From NCBI GenBank assembly GCA_902729415.1, contig CACVCF010000001.1, positions 223,697 through 287,696 on the forward strand: a stretch of DNA of 64,000 bases. The letters run 5' to 3'. Below are positions 16,951-28,060 of this stretch, piece by piece; positions within the stretch are counted from its first letter, which is position 1, and each line of letters starts with the position of its first letter. The position numbers were made by a program, and so were the translations under genes. This DNA is from Terasakiella magnetica (lineage in GTDB: Bacteria; Pseudomonadota; Alphaproteobacteria; Rhodospirillales; Magnetospirillaceae). The notes beneath the pieces are model-generated. The model was not told where the DNA came from and did not search any database. It worked only from the letters and a program-made list of their open reading frames with translations.

Positions 16951-19470
16951 TTAACGCTTGATCTGCACCAGTTCATCCAGCATCTGGTCGGCGGTGGTGA
17001 TGACCTTGGCCGCCGCCGAATAGGCGCGCTGGGTCACGATCATGGTGGTGAACTCGGTACCGATATCGACCGTGGACGATTCCAGTGACCCGGAATTGAC
17101 CGAGGCCGAGCCCGCCTCACCGGCGGCGCGCAGGGTATAGGTGCCCGACACGTTGGTCTCGATCCAGGTGTTGCCGGTCAGGCCTTCCATGCCGTTGGCA
17201 TTGGTGAAGGTAGCGACCGGGATCTGGAACACCGGGCGGCGGACACCGTTGTCGAACAAGGCGGTGACCACACCGTCCGACCCCACCGACACGCCGGTGA
17301 AGTTACCGAACTTGGCGCCGTTCTGGCTCATATAGGCCAGCGAGTAATTACCGCCCAACTGGGTCATGCCATCGGCCTGCGAGGTGTTGCCGACGAACCA
17401 GCTCATACGCTGGTCGGCGCCGGTGCCGTTGGGAACCGTGGTCTGGCTTTGGGCGCCGTTGGCCCACACGATGGACATCTTGCCGACATTGATGCTCTGC
17501 GGCGTACCATCGCCGTTGAACTTGATGGCGGGAGAGGTTCCGGCGGCGATGGCGCTGAGGGTGAACTTGCCATCGACGGTATCCACCGACGGAATGGCGG
17601 TGCTCCAGTTGCGGGCCTGGGACTGGGTGATCGAGGTGCCCATGGCGGTATTGACGCCGGTGGTGCCGCAATTGATCGCCACGGCCTGGCCGCCCACCTG
17701 CTGGACGACTTCCACCGTACCGCCATTGGCGCGGAACAGCGGCAGGGTATTGCCCGCCGTCACCAGGGTAGCGGTCAGGGCGGTGTTGTTACCGGCGGCC
17801 ATATCCCAGTTCTTGGGGTTGCGCAGGGCCTGGGCCACCAGGGTGGCGACGTCGGACCCCGACGAATAGTTGGTGTTGTTGAGATTGATGACGATTTCGT
17901 GATTGGCGCCGGGAGTGATGCCGCCGGTGGTGTCGAAATAGACGTTCATGGTGTTGCCGCCGACGGTGAGCGAGAAGCTCTTGCCGTTCATGGCCTGAAT
18001 GTCGGCGTGGGACGAGGCGGTGAAGTCAAGACGGGCCTGGCTGCCATAGACGTTGCCACTGGCGTCGAGCACATCCATCTGAGCCGCGCCCGACGGCGGC
18101 TGGATGCCGCGCTGGTCCTGGAACGGCGCCGTGCCGGTGGTGATGTAATCGACCGGGCTGACGGTGATGGTGGTGGCAGTGGTGGCGGTCACCTTGTAAT
18201 AGCCGGTATTGGCGATGGTGCTGGCGTTGTTGCTGACCTGGATGAAGTCGCCGGCATTATAGGTGTGGGTGGCGCCGGCGCCGAAATCGATCAGGCCGGC
18301 GGCGCCGCCGAAGGTGGTGGTGGCGAAGGTCGAGCTGCTGCCGTTGGTGGTGATGGTGGCGCCGGTGGAAGCCTGGACCGAAATGGCCGGGGTCGATTGC
18401 AGGGTGTTGGTGACCAGCCAGTCGCCGTTGTTGTTGGTGGCGGTGCCGGACGCCCCGGAGATATTGAGCACGGTGCCGATGGGCAGGGCGGTGGCGGTCA
18501 CCGCCGCGGGGGTCGGGGTGTCGAAGGTGATGACGCCGGTCCCGGCGAAGAAGCCCATGGAATTGGCCGCGGGCGTATTATTGAGGATGGTGCTGACACC
18601 GCCGGTGGTGTTACCGGCGGCGCTGCCGGAGATCTTCAGCGTGGCGGTGTTGTTCTGGGACGTACTGGTCATGGTACGGCTGACGCTGTAGAAATTGCTC
18701 TTGTTCTGCACGTCCCACTGGTTGGCGTTGGTCTTCATCCAGTTGATGTTGAACGTGTGGGTATCGCCCAGCGAGTCATAGATCAGGGCGCTGGTCTGAT
18801 GATAGCCGCTGGAAGACGTCTGCGCCGGATTATAGATGGTATCGCCGGACGGAAGGTTGGCACCCATCTTGATCTGGGTGGTCTGGTCGGCGGTGCCGCC
18901 GATGGTCTTCAGATTCAGCGACTTCACTTCCTGCGGATTGATGATGTTCTGGTTGCAGTAGTGATACTGGCCCGTGGAGTCCTTGTAGGCCTTCATATAG
19001 GTGTTGCCGTCGATGGTGGTCTCGGTCGGCTTGGCGGAATTGTTGTTGTTGGTGGGAGCCAACGGCCAGCCCTGGACATAAAAGCCCGAGACATTCTGGA
19101 GATAGCCCTGCTTGTCCACCTTGAACGAACCGGCGCGGGTATAGGCGAAGCGCCCGGTGCCCGAAACCGCGGAATTGGGGTCGGTGTTGACCACGAACAT
19201 ACCCTGGCCCGACAGCGCCAGATCGGTGGTGCTGGTGGTCGATTGCAGCAGGCCCTGGCTGTCGATGGCCCCGCGCGGCTTGGACTGCACACCGCCGGGC
19301 GAATATTCCGTCGCCGAGGTCTGCTTGGTGACCAGGGTCTGGAAGTTCACCTGGGCGCCCTTATAGCCCACGGTATTGACGTTGGTGATGTTGTCCGAGA
19401 TGGCGCCCATGGCACTGGATTGAGCCGCCAGGCCAGAGACACCCGAGAACAATGCGCCGTATAAGCTCAT
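16951..19470 (-). CDS. flgE: Flagellar hook protein FlgE (long form)
   Basis: The N-terminus MSLYGALFSGVSGLAAQSSAMGAISDNITNVNTVGYKGAQ and the C-terminus (LESSTVDIGTEFTTMIVTQRAYSAAAKVITTADQMLDELVQIKR) are the conserved hook/rod helices. At 839 aa it is about twice the length of E. coli FlgE (402 aa); the extra length is a Thr/Ala/Gly/Asn-rich central region, expected to form surface domains of the hook. It is the last gene of fliK-flgD-flgE, 15 bp behind flgD, with AGGAGGA just upstream. A terminator follows at 16884-16916. Confidence 0.95.
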   Translation of the reverse strand: MSLYGALFSGVSGLAAQSSAMGAISDNITNVNTVGYKGAQVNFQTLVTKQTSATEYSPGGVQSKPRGAIDSQGLLQSTTSTTDLALSGQGMFVVNTDPNSAVSGTGRFAYTRAGSFKVDKQGYLQNVSGFYVQGWPLAPTNNNNSAKPTETTIDGNTYMKAYKDSTGQYHYCNQNIINPQEVKSLNLKTIGGTADQTTQIKMGANLPSGDTIYNPAQTSSSGYHQTSALIYDSLGDTHTFNINWMKTNANQWDVQNKSNFYSVSRTMTSTSQNNTATLKISGSAAGNTTGGVSTILNNTPAANSMGFFAGTGVITFDTPTPAAVTATALPIGTVLNISGASGTATNNNGDWLVTNTLQSTPAISVQASTGATITTNGSSSTFATTTFGGAAGLIDFGAGATHTYNAGDFIQVSNNASTIANTGYYKVTATTATTITVSPVDYITTGTAPFQDQRGIQPPSGAAQMDVLDASGNVYGSQARLDFTASSHADIQAMNGKSFSLTVGGNTMNVYFDTTGGITPGANHEIVINLNNTNYSSGSDVATLVAQALRNPKNWDMAAGNNTALTATLVTAGNTLPLFRANGGTVEVVQQVGGQAVAINCGTTGVNTAMGTSITQSQARNWSTAIPSVDTVDGKFTLSAIAAGTSPAIKFNGDGTPQSINVGKMSIVWANGAQSQTTVPNGTGADQRMSWFVGNTSQADGMTQLGGNYSLAYMSQNGAKFGNFTGVSVGSDGVVTALFDNGVRRPVFQIPVATFTNANGMEGLTGNTWIETNVSGTYTLRAAGEAGSASVNSGSLESSTVDIGTEFTTMIVTQRAYSAAAKVITTADQMLDELVQIKR

Positions 19471-19485
19471 GCTATCCTCCTGATC

Positions 19486-20295
19486 CTAATTGCCGGACGT
19501 GGCGCTTTGCGCCGCCGCGGCGGCCGCCTGATAGGCGGCAAGCTGTTGCTGGTAGGCGGCAAGCTGCTGCTGGAGCCCCGCCGACGCGGTGTCCTTGACA
19601 GTCAAAATCTTGTCCAATCCGATGCCGATATCGCCCATTTTGAGCTGGGTGCCGTTGGTGGCGTCGTTGGCGACGTCGGTAACGCGGCCATAGGCGGTCT
19701 GGGCGACGGTCAGGCTGGCGCCGTCGGCGCCGGTGGCCGTCACTTCGACGCTGTACTTGCCGTCCTTCAACTGGGTGCCGCTGTCGTCCTTGCCGTCCCA
19801 GGTCATCTCATGACGGCCGGTGCTGGGGTCTGCGTTGGGCAGGGTGGCGACGATGCGGCCCGACGAGTCCTTGACCGAAACGGTCATGGCCGAAGCCACC
19901 GACGGCAGGGTGTAGGAGAACCCGGCTTGTCCATCTTGCAGCGCCATGGTGCCGCCCGCCGTTTCCACCGTCTGGCCCAGATAGGGAATGGCCGACGAGG
20001 TCAGGTTGGTCTTCTGGAGGCCGATCAGAGTCTCCAAATTGGAATTGGCGTTGATCTGCTGTTCGACGCTGGAGAACTGGACCAGCTGGTTGGTGAACTG
20101 GGTCGAGTCCATGGGCGACAGCGGATCCTGGTGCTTCAACTGGGTGGTCAGCATGTTCAAGAAGGTGTTGAAATTGGTCCCGAGGGTGGCCTTGGAGGTC
20201 GCCGACTTGCTGGTCGAAGCCGCGGCACCCGTGGAATTGGCCATGGTGTCGATTGCGGCTGTATTGGCCCCGGCGCCTGTGACTGCGGTTGTCAT
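19486..20295 (-). CDS. flgD: Flagellar hook capping protein FlgD
   Basis: The 269-aa protein has the FlgD N-terminal block (FLNMLTTQLKHQDPLSPMDSTQFTNQLVQFSSVEQQI) and the FlgD Ig/tudor-like region (TLPNADPSTGRHEMTWDGKDDSGTQLKDGKYSVEVTATG). FlgD caps the growing hook and helps FlgE polymerise. The C-terminus has a short repeat, QQLAAY QQQLAAY, then an Ala-rich tail, unusual but in frame. GAGGAGGA precedes the ATG. It lies 12 bp after fliK. Confidence 0.95.
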   Translation of the reverse strand: MTTAVTGAGANTAAIDTMANSTGAAASTSKSATSKATLGTNFNTFLNMLTTQLKHQDPLSPMDSTQFTNQLVQFSSVEQQINANSNLETLIGLQKTNLTSSAIPYLGQTVETAGGTMALQDGQAGFSYTLPSVASAMTVSVKDSSGRIVATLPNADPSTGRHEMTWDGKDDSGTQLKDGKYSVEVTATGADGASLTVAQTAYGRVTDVANDATNGTQLKMGDIGIGLDKILTVKDTASAGLQQQLAAYQQQLAAYQAAAAAAQSATSGN

Positions 20296-20307
20296 CTCAC
20301 ATCCTCC

Positions 20308-22107
20308 TCAGACCGAGATATCGACGCCGGAGCGGCCGCCAAGGCTGCGCTGGGCGCTGCCCTGAACCGATCCTGCGGCACGCAAGGATTCGTCGCCTGC
20401 CGTGTGGGCGCGGCCACGGCTACGGCCCGACCGGCCCTGATTGTTACCGCGATCGGCGTTTTGCTGGTGTTCGCCGCCACGCAGGGAGAAGCTGGTGGAC
20501 CCGGCTTCGGGTTTCAGCCCCGCATCCTCAAGCGCCTTTTCCAGGCCCTTGGCGTCCTTTTGCAGCATGGCGAGGGTCTCGGGCTTGTCGGCGCTGACGG
20601 TGGCGGTGACGCGGCCGTCGGAGGCAACCTCAAGCTTGACCTCGATCTTGCCCAGCTCGTACGGCTTCAACTGGATCTTGACCATGTCGTTGCCGTCCTT
20701 GACCGCCTTATCGATCTGGACGGTGACCTGTTCCATCACCTGCTGCGCCACCAAGGTGCGCGGCGTGCGCGGTGCCTGGGATGCGACCGAAGCGCTGGCC
20801 TTGTCGGTGGCTTGCGGGCCGGAGACAGCCCCCAGCCCCGCCACCGGACGCATCTCGGGAGCGGCGGCATCGGCCTGGTTGCTGGCTTCCAGCTGGGCGG
20901 CGAGAATGGCGGTGAACGGCTTGGCCTCGGTCTCGGTGCTTTGAGTCAGCTGGGCGCTGGCATCGGCCACCGGCTGCAACGAGATGGCGGCGTCCTGGTT
21001 CTGCCCACCCTGGTTCGGGGTGTTCTGACCAAAGCCCTGGTTCTGATGAGCGCCATCTTGGACCGCCAGATCCATCTGGGCCAGAACGCCAAGCACCGAG
21101 GCGGACCCCTGAGACAGGGTATCGCTGGCGGTCTCGGTCACCTGGACCTTCACCTCCACATGGGTGTTGGTGCCCGCCAGCATGGCGGCCATGTCCTGGA
21201 TCTGGTTCTGGACCTGATCGGTCTGCTGGGCGGTCTGCTGCTGGGCGTCGGAAGCGGCGATGCCGTGCTGCCCGGCCTTCTTGACCAGGGTGGCGGCCAG
21301 CTCCATGGCGGCATCCATGGCATCGTCCATGTCGCCCTGTTCCATGTCGTCGACGATGCGGTTTTCCAGGTCGGTGATCTTCTTGCCGTCCTTGCCGCTG
21401 GCGATCTGCTGGCCCTGGGTGTTCTGGGCCACCGCGCCGGTCTGGCCCTGGCCGATCTGCTCGGCCGCGTTCTGCGCCAGCTGGTTCAGATCGACCGGAC
21501 CGGCCTGATCGGCGGCGGCGGTCTGGACCACTGTGATGGTTTCTTCGATGGTGATATCGACCTCGACCTCGATCCGCTCGGGCAGGGCCTCGGGGGTCGC
21601 TGTGACGGTCTGCTGGGGCTCGGCCTGGGCCTCGGGCTTGGCGGGCTGGTCCTTGTCGTCCTGGGACGAGGCGGAATTGGAGCCGCCGTCATCCGAAGCC
21701 GCCGTCACCGGTGCGTCGTTGTCGGCGGCGGCCTGGGGGGCCGGGGCGGCATCATTGGCCCGTGCAGTGGTGGCGGAGCTGTTGGCCTGACGGGATTTAT
21801 CCCCCTTGGTGGTGACGGTACGGGTGTCCTTGGCCGATGGATTGCGGTCGGCGGCGGCATCGTCGCGCATCACCTGGGGCTTGTCGGCCTTGACCTCGAC
21901 CTTCATGCGGGTGACATGGTCGGCCAGGACGGTCTGCCCCGCCGTCGAGCCGCCCAAGGCGGCCTTGTTGGCGAAGCGCTGGGTGGTCTGGTGAAGCAGA
22001 GCCACGAAGGCATCCTCCACCGAAACGGCGCCCTGCTGCTTATCCTGTGCGGCCGAGGTCATGTTGGCCTCTGGCACCACTCGCTTGTCGATTGATTGCA
22101 CGGTCAT
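20308..22107 (-). CDS. fliK: Flagellar hook-length control protein FliK
   Basis: The protein is Gln/Asp/Ala-rich and probably disordered over most of its 599 aa, with a compact C-terminal hook-length domain (about 430-560: VKIQLKPYELGKIEVKLEVASDGRVTA). FliK is exported and triggers the switch from hook to filament secretion. The ATG at 22107 (MTVQSIDKR) is chosen because GGGGA lies 7 nt upstream and because a sigma-54-type promoter at 22147-22162 lies downstream of the alternative ATG at 22170. It heads the fliK-flgD-flgE operon. Confidence 0.88.
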   Translation of the reverse strand: MTVQSIDKRVVPEANMTSAAQDKQQGAVSVEDAFVALLHQTTQRFANKAALGGSTAGQTVLADHVTRMKVEVKADKPQVMRDDAAADRNPSAKDTRTVTTKGDKSRQANSSATTARANDAAPAPQAAADNDAPVTAASDDGGSNSASSQDDKDQPAKPEAQAEPQQTVTATPEALPERIEVEVDITIEETITVVQTAAADQAGPVDLNQLAQNAAEQIGQGQTGAVAQNTQGQQIASGKDGKKITDLENRIVDDMEQGDMDDAMDAAMELAATLVKKAGQHGIAASDAQQQTAQQTDQVQNQIQDMAAMLAGTNTHVEVKVQVTETASDTLSQGSASVLGVLAQMDLAVQDGAHQNQGFGQNTPNQGGQNQDAAISLQPVADASAQLTQSTETEAKPFTAILAAQLEASNQADAAAPEMRPVAGLGAVSGPQATDKASASVASQAPRTPRTLVAQQVMEQVTVQIDKAVKDGNDMVKIQLKPYELGKIEVKLEVASDGRVTATVSADKPETLAMLQKDAKGLEKALEDAGLKPEAGSTSFSLRGGEHQQNADRGNNQGRSGRSRGRAHTAGDESLRAAGSVQGSAQRSLGGRSGVDISV

Positions 22108-22146
22108 GGTCTGTCCCCGCAAATGGGATTGTCTCGCCACTTCCTC

Positions 22147-22162
22147 AGCAATCGCCGGGCCA
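22147..22162 (-). promoter_or_regulatory. Sigma-54-type promoter of the hook operon
   Basis: On the minus strand TGGCCCGGCGATTGCT matches the sigma-54 consensus TGGCACG-N4-TTGCW with one mismatch, and the GG-N10-GC spacing is exact. A start about 12 nt downstream would give fliK a leader of roughly 30 nt. RpoN control of middle or late flagellar genes is common, so the context fits. Confidence 0.65.
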
Positions 22163-22273
22163 GTTGGCATGGCACTGCTTAGTGCGCTGATATTATTGTA
22201 TTTATTATTTTAGAGGCTGCGCCGTCGGGGCGGAAAGACCAGGAGCTGGGGCAAAAACTGCCGGGTAGGCAGG

Positions 22274-22292
22274 AAAAGCCTGCCGGGCTTTT
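22274..22292 (-). terminator. Terminator after the yej-associated operon
   Basis: AAAAGCC and GGCTTTT flank a 5-nt loop. On the minus strand this hairpin lies 14 bp after the stop of the 88-aa membrane protein gene and ends in TTTT, so it probably closes that operon. A second stem (GGCAGG/CCTGCC) overlaps it. Confidence 0.6.
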
Positions 22293-22305
22293 CCCGATCG
22301 CCCTC

Positions 22306-22572
22306 TCAATACAGATCGTCGTCCCGGTCGTCATAGGGCAGGGTCATGATACCGACGCCCATGGCGACACTGCCGAAGGTGACGATCAACCCGAAGAACA
22401 TCAGGGCCACGACCGTGACGGCATGGGGAGACTCCATGATCATGGTGCGGATATGGCTGAGATCGGTGGCCAGGACCATGATGCCGAAGGTCACCCCCGC
22501 CGCCACCCCATAGACCAGATGCCGGGCCAGAAACTTCAGAGGTTCCTTTTCCTGGGGCGTCATCGGCGTCAC
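22306..22572 (-). CDS. Small membrane protein, 88 aa, unknown function
   Basis: Two hydrophobic helices are predicted (HLVYGVAAGVTFGIMVLATDL and VVALMFFGLIVTFGSVAMGVGIM), with an acidic C-terminus DDRDDDLY. The GTG start at 22572 overlaps the upstream stop as GTGA; an ATG three codons later (22563) is also possible. It is the last gene of the run that starts with yejA. No family was recognised. The protein looks like an inner-membrane hairpin. Confidence 0.7.
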   Translation of the reverse strand: MTPMTPQEKEPLKFLARHLVYGVAAGVTFGIMVLATDLSHIRTMIMESPHAVTVVALMFFGLIVTFGSVAMGVGIMTLPYDDRDDDLY

Positions 22573-23303
22573 TCGTCGAGAATGGCCGTCCCCAGCGCTG
22601 CCGCCAGGGCACGGACCTGGGCCATCACGTCATCGAGCACAGGGGCGTCGGTGCCGCGCGCCACCACGCTTACCAGCGAGCGCCCCTCGGTGAAGGCGGG
22701 ATAGCTGCCGATCTCGACCGCAGGAAAAGCCGCCTGAAGCTCGGACAGCCCGGCGGCAAGGTCGCCTTCCCGCACCACCAGGGTCAGGGAGCGGGAAAGC
22801 TGAGGTGCCCCCCCCCGCAATTGCCCCCGGATGGTGTCAAACATGGCCTGCATGATCCGGGGCACCCCCGCCATGACGAAGACGTTGTCCAGCGTGAAAC
22901 CGGGGGCCTGGCTGACCGGATTGTCGATCAGGGTGGCCCCTGCCGGGATATCGGCCATCTTGAGGCGGGCGGCGTTCAAGTCCTCGTCTTTATAGCGCAG
23001 CTTCAGGCATCGCACCGCCTCGGCATTGCGCTCCAGCCGGGCGCCAAAGGCCTGGGCCACCGCCGCCGCCGTAATGTCGTCATGGGTGGGACCGATGCCG
23101 CCGGTGGTAAAGACATAGGTATAAGCGGCCCGAAGCGCGTCGAGAGCGGCGATAATGGCAGCGGTATCGTCTTGCACTACCCGCACTTCGGCCACCGGGA
23201 TACCAAGCGCCGCCAATTCGCCGCCCAGGAACGCGACATTGGCATCGCGGGTGCGCCCAGACAGGATTTCATTGCCGATCACCAGGATTGCCGCGTTCAC
23301 CAT
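22569..23303 (-). CDS. Molybdopterin-binding (MoaB/CinA N-domain) family protein
   Basis: The 244-aa protein from ATG 23303 (MVNAAILVIGNEILSGRTRDAN) contains the MoCF-biosynthesis fold: FTTGGIGPTHDDITAAAVAQAFGA, NPVSQAPGFTLDNVFVMAGVPRIM. It is the CinA-like domain without the C-terminal deamidase domain. Members are annotated as competence/damage-inducible CinA-like or molybdopterin-binding proteins; the real substrate may be a nucleotide or pterin derivative. A longer frame to 24152 overlaps the DMT transporter antisense-free but out of phase and is rejected. Confidence 0.82.
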   Translation of the reverse strand: MVNAAILVIGNEILSGRTRDANVAFLGGELAALGIPVAEVRVVQDDTAAIIAALDALRAAYTYVFTTGGIGPTHDDITAAAVAQAFGARLERNAEAVRCLKLRYKDEDLNAARLKMADIPAGATLIDNPVSQAPGFTLDNVFVMAGVPRIMQAMFDTIRGQLRGGAPQLSRSLTLVVREGDLAAGLSELQAAFPAVEIGSYPAFTEGRSLVSVVARGTDAPVLDDVMAQVRALAAALGTAILDE

Positions 23304-23314
23304 GTTCAGCCTCC

Positions 23315-24207
23315 CTATCCGCGCCGTTGGTTGACCAGCCAGATTCCCGCCGCCACCAGCATCATGGCCAGGATCAGGCGGAGGGTCAGCGCCTCGCCCA
23401 GCAGCAGCGATCCAAAGACCAGCCCGAACAGCGGCGTCAGAAACGAAAATGCCGAAAGCTTGGTGGCGGGATAGCGGCTGATCAGCCAATACCACGCCAG
23501 ATAGGAGGCAAAGGCAACCCCGACGATCTGCCAGGCCAGCGAGGCCCAGACCAGCGGACCGGGCTGGGTGAAGCCGGGCTCGCCCAGCGCCCGCGAGGCC
23601 AACGGCAGAACCAGGGCCGAGACGCCCAATTGATAGAACAGCACCTTGTTGGGGCTGACCCGGCTTAACGACGTCACTCGCGCCATCACCGTGGTCATGC
23701 CCCACATGAGGGCGGCGGCCAGCAGCATGGAATCGCCCAGCAGCTGATCCGCCGAGGGCATGGCGAGATTGTCCGAGAAGGCGGTGACGACGCCGAGAAA
23801 GGCCAGGGCCAGCCCCAGCCCCTGCCGCCGGTTCAGGCGCTCGGCGGGAACCAGCAGATGCATGCCCAGGGCCACCACGAAGGGAGCGACATACAAGAAC
23901 ACCACCGCCCGCGACGCGGTGGTATAGACCAGCCCCCAGAAGATCAGGGCGAATTCGCCCGCGAACAGCAGGCCGATCGCCACCCCGGCCTTGGCGGTTC
24001 CATCGGCGCGGAACAGGGGAATCCCCCGCGACGCCGACCACAGCCACAGCAGCACCACCGCGCCGCTTGAGCGCAGCCCCGCCTGCAATACCGGCGAGAT
24101 TCCGGCATTGGCAACCTTGGCCGCCACCTGATTGAGCCCCCACAGGCTGCACAGCCCGACCATCACCACCATGGCCAGCGCATCCAGATGCACGGGGCGG
24201 TGATTGC

Positions 24208-24211
<4 letters not shown>
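23315..24211 (-). CDS. DMT/EamA-family transporter
   Basis: The 298-aa protein has about ten hydrophobic helices in two EamA repeats (first near AMVVMVGLCSLWGLNQVAAKV, second near DQLLGDSMLLAAALMWGMTTVMARV). This is the drug/metabolite exporter fold of the inner membrane, with unknown substrate. The GTG start overlaps the yejF stop by 4 bp (GTGA), so it is likely co-transcribed with yejABEF. It precedes the molybdopterin-binding gene by 11 bp. Confidence 0.85.
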
Positions 24212-25833
<1,622 letters not shown>

Positions 25834-25853
25834 TCGATCACTCCGAGGCAAGG

Positions 25854-25924
25854 CCAAGGGCCGCCGCGCCTGATGGCGCGTGAGCCAAGGGATGCAGAGG
25901 CATCCCGCCCGGCGTTTGAGGGGC
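25854..25924. repeat. Dispersed hairpin-rich intergenic repeat, copy between yejE and yejF
   Basis: Contains CCAAGGGCCGCCGCGCC, then GGCGCG hairpin partners, GGGATGC-AGA-GGCATCCC and a GCCCGGCGTTTGAGGGGC end. It aligns to 16771-16840 over its full length with roughly 80% identity by eye. Lying inside the yej operon, its RNA hairpins might affect message stability between yejE and yejF. Confidence 0.7.
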
Positions 25925-25941
25925 AATGAAACAAGCTTTCT

Positions 25942-26964
25942 TCATGACGTTTTCCTGGGATCGAAGGCGTCGCGCACCGCTTCCCCGATGAAGATCAAGA
26001 GCGACAGCAGGCTGGCCACCACCACGAAGCCGGTCAGGCCCAGCCAGGGCGCCTGGAGGTTCTCCTTGCCCTGGCGCAGCAGATCGCCCAGCGACGCCGA
26101 GCCGGGAGGCAACCCCAGGCCAAGGAAGTCCAACGCCGTCAGCGACACGATGGAGGAGTTGAGGATGAAGGGTATGAAGGTCAGGGTCGCCACCATGGCG
26201 TTGGGCAGCACATGCCGCGCCATGATGCGGGTATCGCTCATCCCCAGGGTGCGTGCGGCGCGGACATAGTCGAAATTGCGCGCCCGCAGGAATTCGGCCC
26301 GCACCACGCCCACCAGATTGGTCCAGGAAAACATCACCAGCACCAGCAGCAGGGTCCAAAAGCCCGGCTTGATGATCGACGCGATGATGATGAGGATCAA
26401 AAGTTCGGGCAGGCCGCCCCAGATCTCCAGGAACCGCTGGAACACCAGATCGACGCGGCCGCCGAAATAGCCCTGAACCGCGCCCGCCGTCACGCCGATC
26501 ACGGTGCTGACCACGGTCAGCGCCAGCCCGAACAAAATCGACAGCCGCAGGCCATAGATCAGCCGCGCCAGCACGTCGCGGCCCTGATCGTCGGTGCCCA
26601 GCGGATTGACGGCGCTGGGCGGAGCGGGATGGGTCTGGCTGCGGTCGTAATTGATCGAGCGATAGTCGAAATGCACCAGGGGCCACAGCGCCCAGCCCTT
26701 TTCCGCGATCTTGGCGGCGAGATAGGGGTCGCGGTAATCAGCATAGGTAAGGAAATCGCCGCCGAAGGTGGTCTCGGGATAATCCTTGGCGACGGGGAAA
26801 TAGAGGCCCCCATCGTAGGACACCACCAGGGGGCGGTCATTGGCGATCAGTTCGGCCAGCAGGGTCAGCACAAACACGGCCAGAAAGATCCACAGTGACC
26901 AAAAGCCCCGGCGGTTATGGCAAAAAGCATCGAGGCGGCGGCGGTCCAACGGCGTCAGGCGCAT
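25942..26964 (-). CDS. yejE: Peptide ABC transporter permease YejE
   Basis: The 340-aa protein begins MRLTPLDRRRLDAFCHNRRGFWSLWIFLAVFVLTLLAELIAND, the long N-terminal extension and first helix typical of YejE/OppC permeases. The C-terminal binding-protein-dependent transport domain has the EAA-like loop (ARTLGMSDTRIMARHVLPNAM). With YejB it forms the inner-membrane channel. The ATG at 26964 is preferred to 27027 because it lies 4 bp after yejB and the extension lacks similarity. Confidence 0.9.
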   Translation of the reverse strand: MRLTPLDRRRLDAFCHNRRGFWSLWIFLAVFVLTLLAELIANDRPLVVSYDGGLYFPVAKDYPETTFGGDFLTYADYRDPYLAAKIAEKGWALWPLVHFDYRSINYDRSQTHPAPPSAVNPLGTDDQGRDVLARLIYGLRLSILFGLALTVVSTVIGVTAGAVQGYFGGRVDLVFQRFLEIWGGLPELLILIIIASIIKPGFWTLLLVLVMFSWTNLVGVVRAEFLRARNFDYVRAARTLGMSDTRIMARHVLPNAMVATLTFIPFILNSSIVSLTALDFLGLGLPPGSASLGDLLRQGKENLQAPWLGLTGFVVVASLLSLLIFIGEAVRDAFDPRKTS

Positions 26965-26968
26965 GGCG

Positions 26969-28060
26969 TCAGCCCTCCCGCCGGTCGAAGTCGATCCGGG
27001 GATCGACCCAGTGATAGGTGAGGTCACTGACCAGATTGAGCACCAGACCCAACAGACTGAAGGCGTACAGCGTGCCGAACATCACCGGGTAGTCGCGGTT
27101 GCTGACCGCCTCGTAGCCCAACAGACCGATGCCGTCCAACGAGAAGATGATCTCAATCAGCACCGAGCCGGTGAACAAGATGCCGACCAGGGCGCGGGGG
27201 AAGCCCGCGACGATCAGCAGCATGGCGTTGCGGAAGATATGGCCGTAGAGCACTCGGGTCTCGGACAGGCCCTTGGCGCGGGCGGTGACCACGTATTGCT
27301 TGTTGATCTCCTCCAGGAAGGAGTTCTTGGTCAGCATGGTCAGTCCGGCGAAGCCACCCACCACCAAGGCGGTGACCGGCAGGGTCAGATGCCAGAAATA
27401 ATCGGTCATGCGGGCAAAGGCGGACGCATTCTCCAGTCCGGGCGAGGACAGGCCGCGCAAGGGAAACCAGGAGAAATACTTGCCGCCCGCGAATACCACG
27501 ATCAGCAGGATGGAAAACAGAAAACCGGGAATGGCATAGCCGATGATCACCACCCAGGAGGAGGCCACATCCAGGCGCGAGCCGTCCCGCGTCGCCTTAA
27601 TGATGCCGAGAGGGATCGAAACCAGATAGATGATCAGCGTACTCCACAGCCCCAACGACACCGAAGTCGGCATCTTCTCGATCACCAATTGGACCACCGA
27701 GACATCGCGGTAGAAGCTTTTGCCGAAGTCGAACCGCAGATATTGCCCCAGCATCTGGAGAAAACGTTCCGGCGCGGGCTTGTCGAAGCCGAACTGGCGT
27801 TCGATCTCCTTGCGGAAAGTCTCATCCAAGCCCTGGCCGCCGCGATAGGCGCCGTTCTCGGCCTTGCTCCGGACGGCGGCGCTTTCGCCGCCCGCGCCCG
27901 AGACTCGCGCCGTGGCTTCCACCGCGGTGCCCTCGATGCGGGCGATCATCAGCTCCACCGGGCCGCCGGGAGCGAATTGCACCACAGTGAAATTGACCAG
28001 CATGATGCCGAACAGGGTCAGCGGAATCAGCAGCAGGCGGCGCAGGGCATAGGCGATCAT
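26969..28060 (-). CDS. yejB: Peptide ABC transporter permease YejB
   Basis: The 363-aa permease starts [20 protein letters not shown], with six predicted helices and a coupling loop ([22 protein letters not shown]). A long periplasmic insertion after TM1 (about 35-100) is characteristic of YejB. The ATG overlaps the yejA stop as ATGA, so translation is coupled. A longer frame to 28129 extends into yejA and is rejected. Confidence 0.9.
   Translation of the reverse strand: MIAYALRRLLLIPLTLFGIMLVNFTVVQFAPGGPVELMIARIEGTAVEATARVSGAGGESAAVRSKAENGAYRGGQGLDETFRKEIERQFGFDKPAPERFLQMLGQYLRFDFGKSFYRDVSVVQLVIEKMPTSVSLGLWSTLIIYLVSIPLGIIKATRDGSRLDVASSWVVIIGYAIPGFLFSILLIVVFAGGKYFSWFPLRGLSSPGLENASAFARMTDYFWHLTLPVTALVVGGFAGLTMLTKNSFLEEINKQYVVTARAKGLSETRVLYGHIFRNAMLLIVAGFPRALVGILFTGSVLIEIIFSLDGIGLLGYEAVSNRDYPVMFGTLYAFSLLGLVLNLVSDLTYHWVDPRIDFDRREG

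Noticed and set aside
17449..19464. 671-aa open frame on the plus strand opposite flgE
   Set aside because: It is the complement of a strongly biased real gene. The translation is Gly/Asp/Val-rich, without domain features.
19507..22095. 862-aa open frame on the plus strand across flgD and fliK
   Set aside because: It spans two real genes and their gap on the other strand. GC-rich complement frames of this kind are common; FliK and FlgD are well supported.
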